Shown in pieces: positions 63,468 through 64,000 of a stretch of DNA of 64,000 nt (its first letter is position 1; each line of letters opens with the position of its first letter). The DNA comes from Limnobacter sp. (GTDB lineage: Bacteria > Pseudomonadota > Gammaproteobacteria > Burkholderiales > Burkholderiaceae_B), in contig JARWZZ010000007.1 of assembly GCA_029866125.1 (NCBI GenBank), positions 62,001-126,000 on the forward strand, read 5' to 3'. Both the position numbers and the translations under genes were made by a program. The notes below the pieces were generated by a model. It made no database searches. It was given only the letters and a program-made list of their open reading frames with translations, and was not told the DNA's origin.

Positions 63468-64000
63468 ATGCGTACCGATTACCCATTCAGGTTTATTGCC
63501 CACCATGTGTCCAACATCAAAAGCATGGGTTGGGCAGCCATTCGCAATGCGAATCCAATCACACGGCCATCCAAGTTGCCTGCTTTGCCGGTGCATCTGG
63601 CTCAAGAGGTGAGCCCCATTTCCAACATACTGATTGACAGTTATGCGCAATGGAGTGGTGCCACACCCAGCCGTTACAATGGCACCTTGCCCCCCCATTT
63701 TTGCAGCCATTGGGCCATGCCCTTGCTGGCCAATTTGGGCGGCCTGGCCCCTTACAATTTACTGGCATTGTTGAATCAGGGCTTACGCATGCAAATGCAC
63801 AAACCCCTGTTGCGCAATCAAGCCATTCACCTAGAAGGTAGCTTGATGGAAGTGATGCATGACGGGGACCGCGTCCGCATCCACACCCAAGTGCGGGCCC
63901 ACAACCCTCAAGGTGAATTGGCTTGCACCATCGACAGTTATTCCACCGTTCCGCAAAAAGGCAAGAAAAAATCCACCGAGCAAAAGGCGAGGGTGGAAGA
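63468..64000 (+). CDS. MaoC-like acyl dehydratase (partial, runs off window)
   Basis: 177 residues to the edge. ATG 63468 lies two bp after the dehydrogenase stop. LPPHFCSHWAMPLLANLGG and the later LLRNQAIHLEGSLMEV fit the N-terminal half of a double hotdog-fold MaoC/hydratase. It would hydrate the enoyl-CoA made by the preceding dehydrogenase. The C-terminal half, with the usual active-site Asp/His, is outside the window. Confidence 0.7.
   Translation, partial: MRTDYPFRFIAHHVSNIKSMGWAAIRNANPITRPSKLPALPVHLAQEVSPISNILIDSYAQWSGATPSRYNGTLPPHFCSHWAMPLLANLGGLAPYNLLALLNQGLRMQMHKPLLRNQAIHLEGSLMEVMHDGDRVRIHTQVRAHNPQGELACTIDSYSTVPQKGKKKSTEQKARVE

Overview
The window reads as ordinary chromosome of a betaproteobacterium in the Burkholderiales; a Limnobacter-like genus is my best guess from protein style and gene content. 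Pointers are a RegB/RegA redox pair, glutathione-dependent formaldehyde oxidation, malate synthase G, zwf joined to ppc, a DUF6502/DUF5666 pair, and frequent TTG/GTG starts. No rRNA, tRNA, CRISPR array, insertion sequence or prophage was recognised.

Layout. 0.2-5 kb: AidB-type acyl-CoA dehydrogenase, an amidohydrolase, and a two-gene cassette ending in a SLATT-like two-helix membrane protein. 5-12 kb: AI-2E-family exporter, TadG-like protein, DUF5666 lipoprotein with DUF6502 partner, and a lone ParA ATPase. 11.9-14.5 kb: RegB/RegA and a copper chaperone. 14.7-19 kb: aldehyde dehydrogenase behind a strong sigma-54 promoter match, DUF779 protein, then formaldehyde detoxification genes (S-formylglutathione hydrolase and GSH-dependent alcohol dehydrogenase). 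19-28.5 kb: extradiol dioxygenase-like protein, Tat-exported M48 protease, EthD protein, pgi, MFS transporter, zwf, ppc. Sites upstream of zwf resemble HexR operators.

28.5-33.5 kb is a compact, mostly periplasmic signalling cluster: secreted CHAT protease, CHASE2 nucleotide cyclase and two small exported proteins. 33.5-40.3 kb: nitronate monooxygenase-like enzyme, a secreted S15/CocE hydrolase lipoprotein, an unknown exported protein and a copper-radical oxidase lipoprotein. 40.6-47.2 kb is a second signalling operon: hybrid histidine kinase, response regulator, FeeM-like N-acyl amino acid synthase and a membrane EAL phosphodiesterase. This looks like a route that makes a lipid signal and turns over c-di-GMP. 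47.2-54.3 kb is a heavy-metal RND efflux operon with several His-rich accessory proteins.

54.3-57.3 kb is a small accessory island: MazE/MazF toxin-antitoxin, two genes that each appear to carry a one-base frameshift (one a permuted NlpC/P60-type hydrolase), and an orphan gene. Core genes resume with glcB on the minus strand, then a plus-strand lipid-catabolism cluster (small membrane protein, AraC regulator, HSL-type esterase, acyl-CoA dehydrogenase, MaoC-like protein cut by the window edge).

Best candidates for something new: the CHAT/CHASE2 cluster, the kinase-FeeM-EAL operon, the 4.2-5.2 kb cassette and the 55-57 kb island. Smaller signals include a G-U-rich hairpin between the aldehyde dehydrogenase and DUF779 genes and repeated short tandem duplications in protein linkers.
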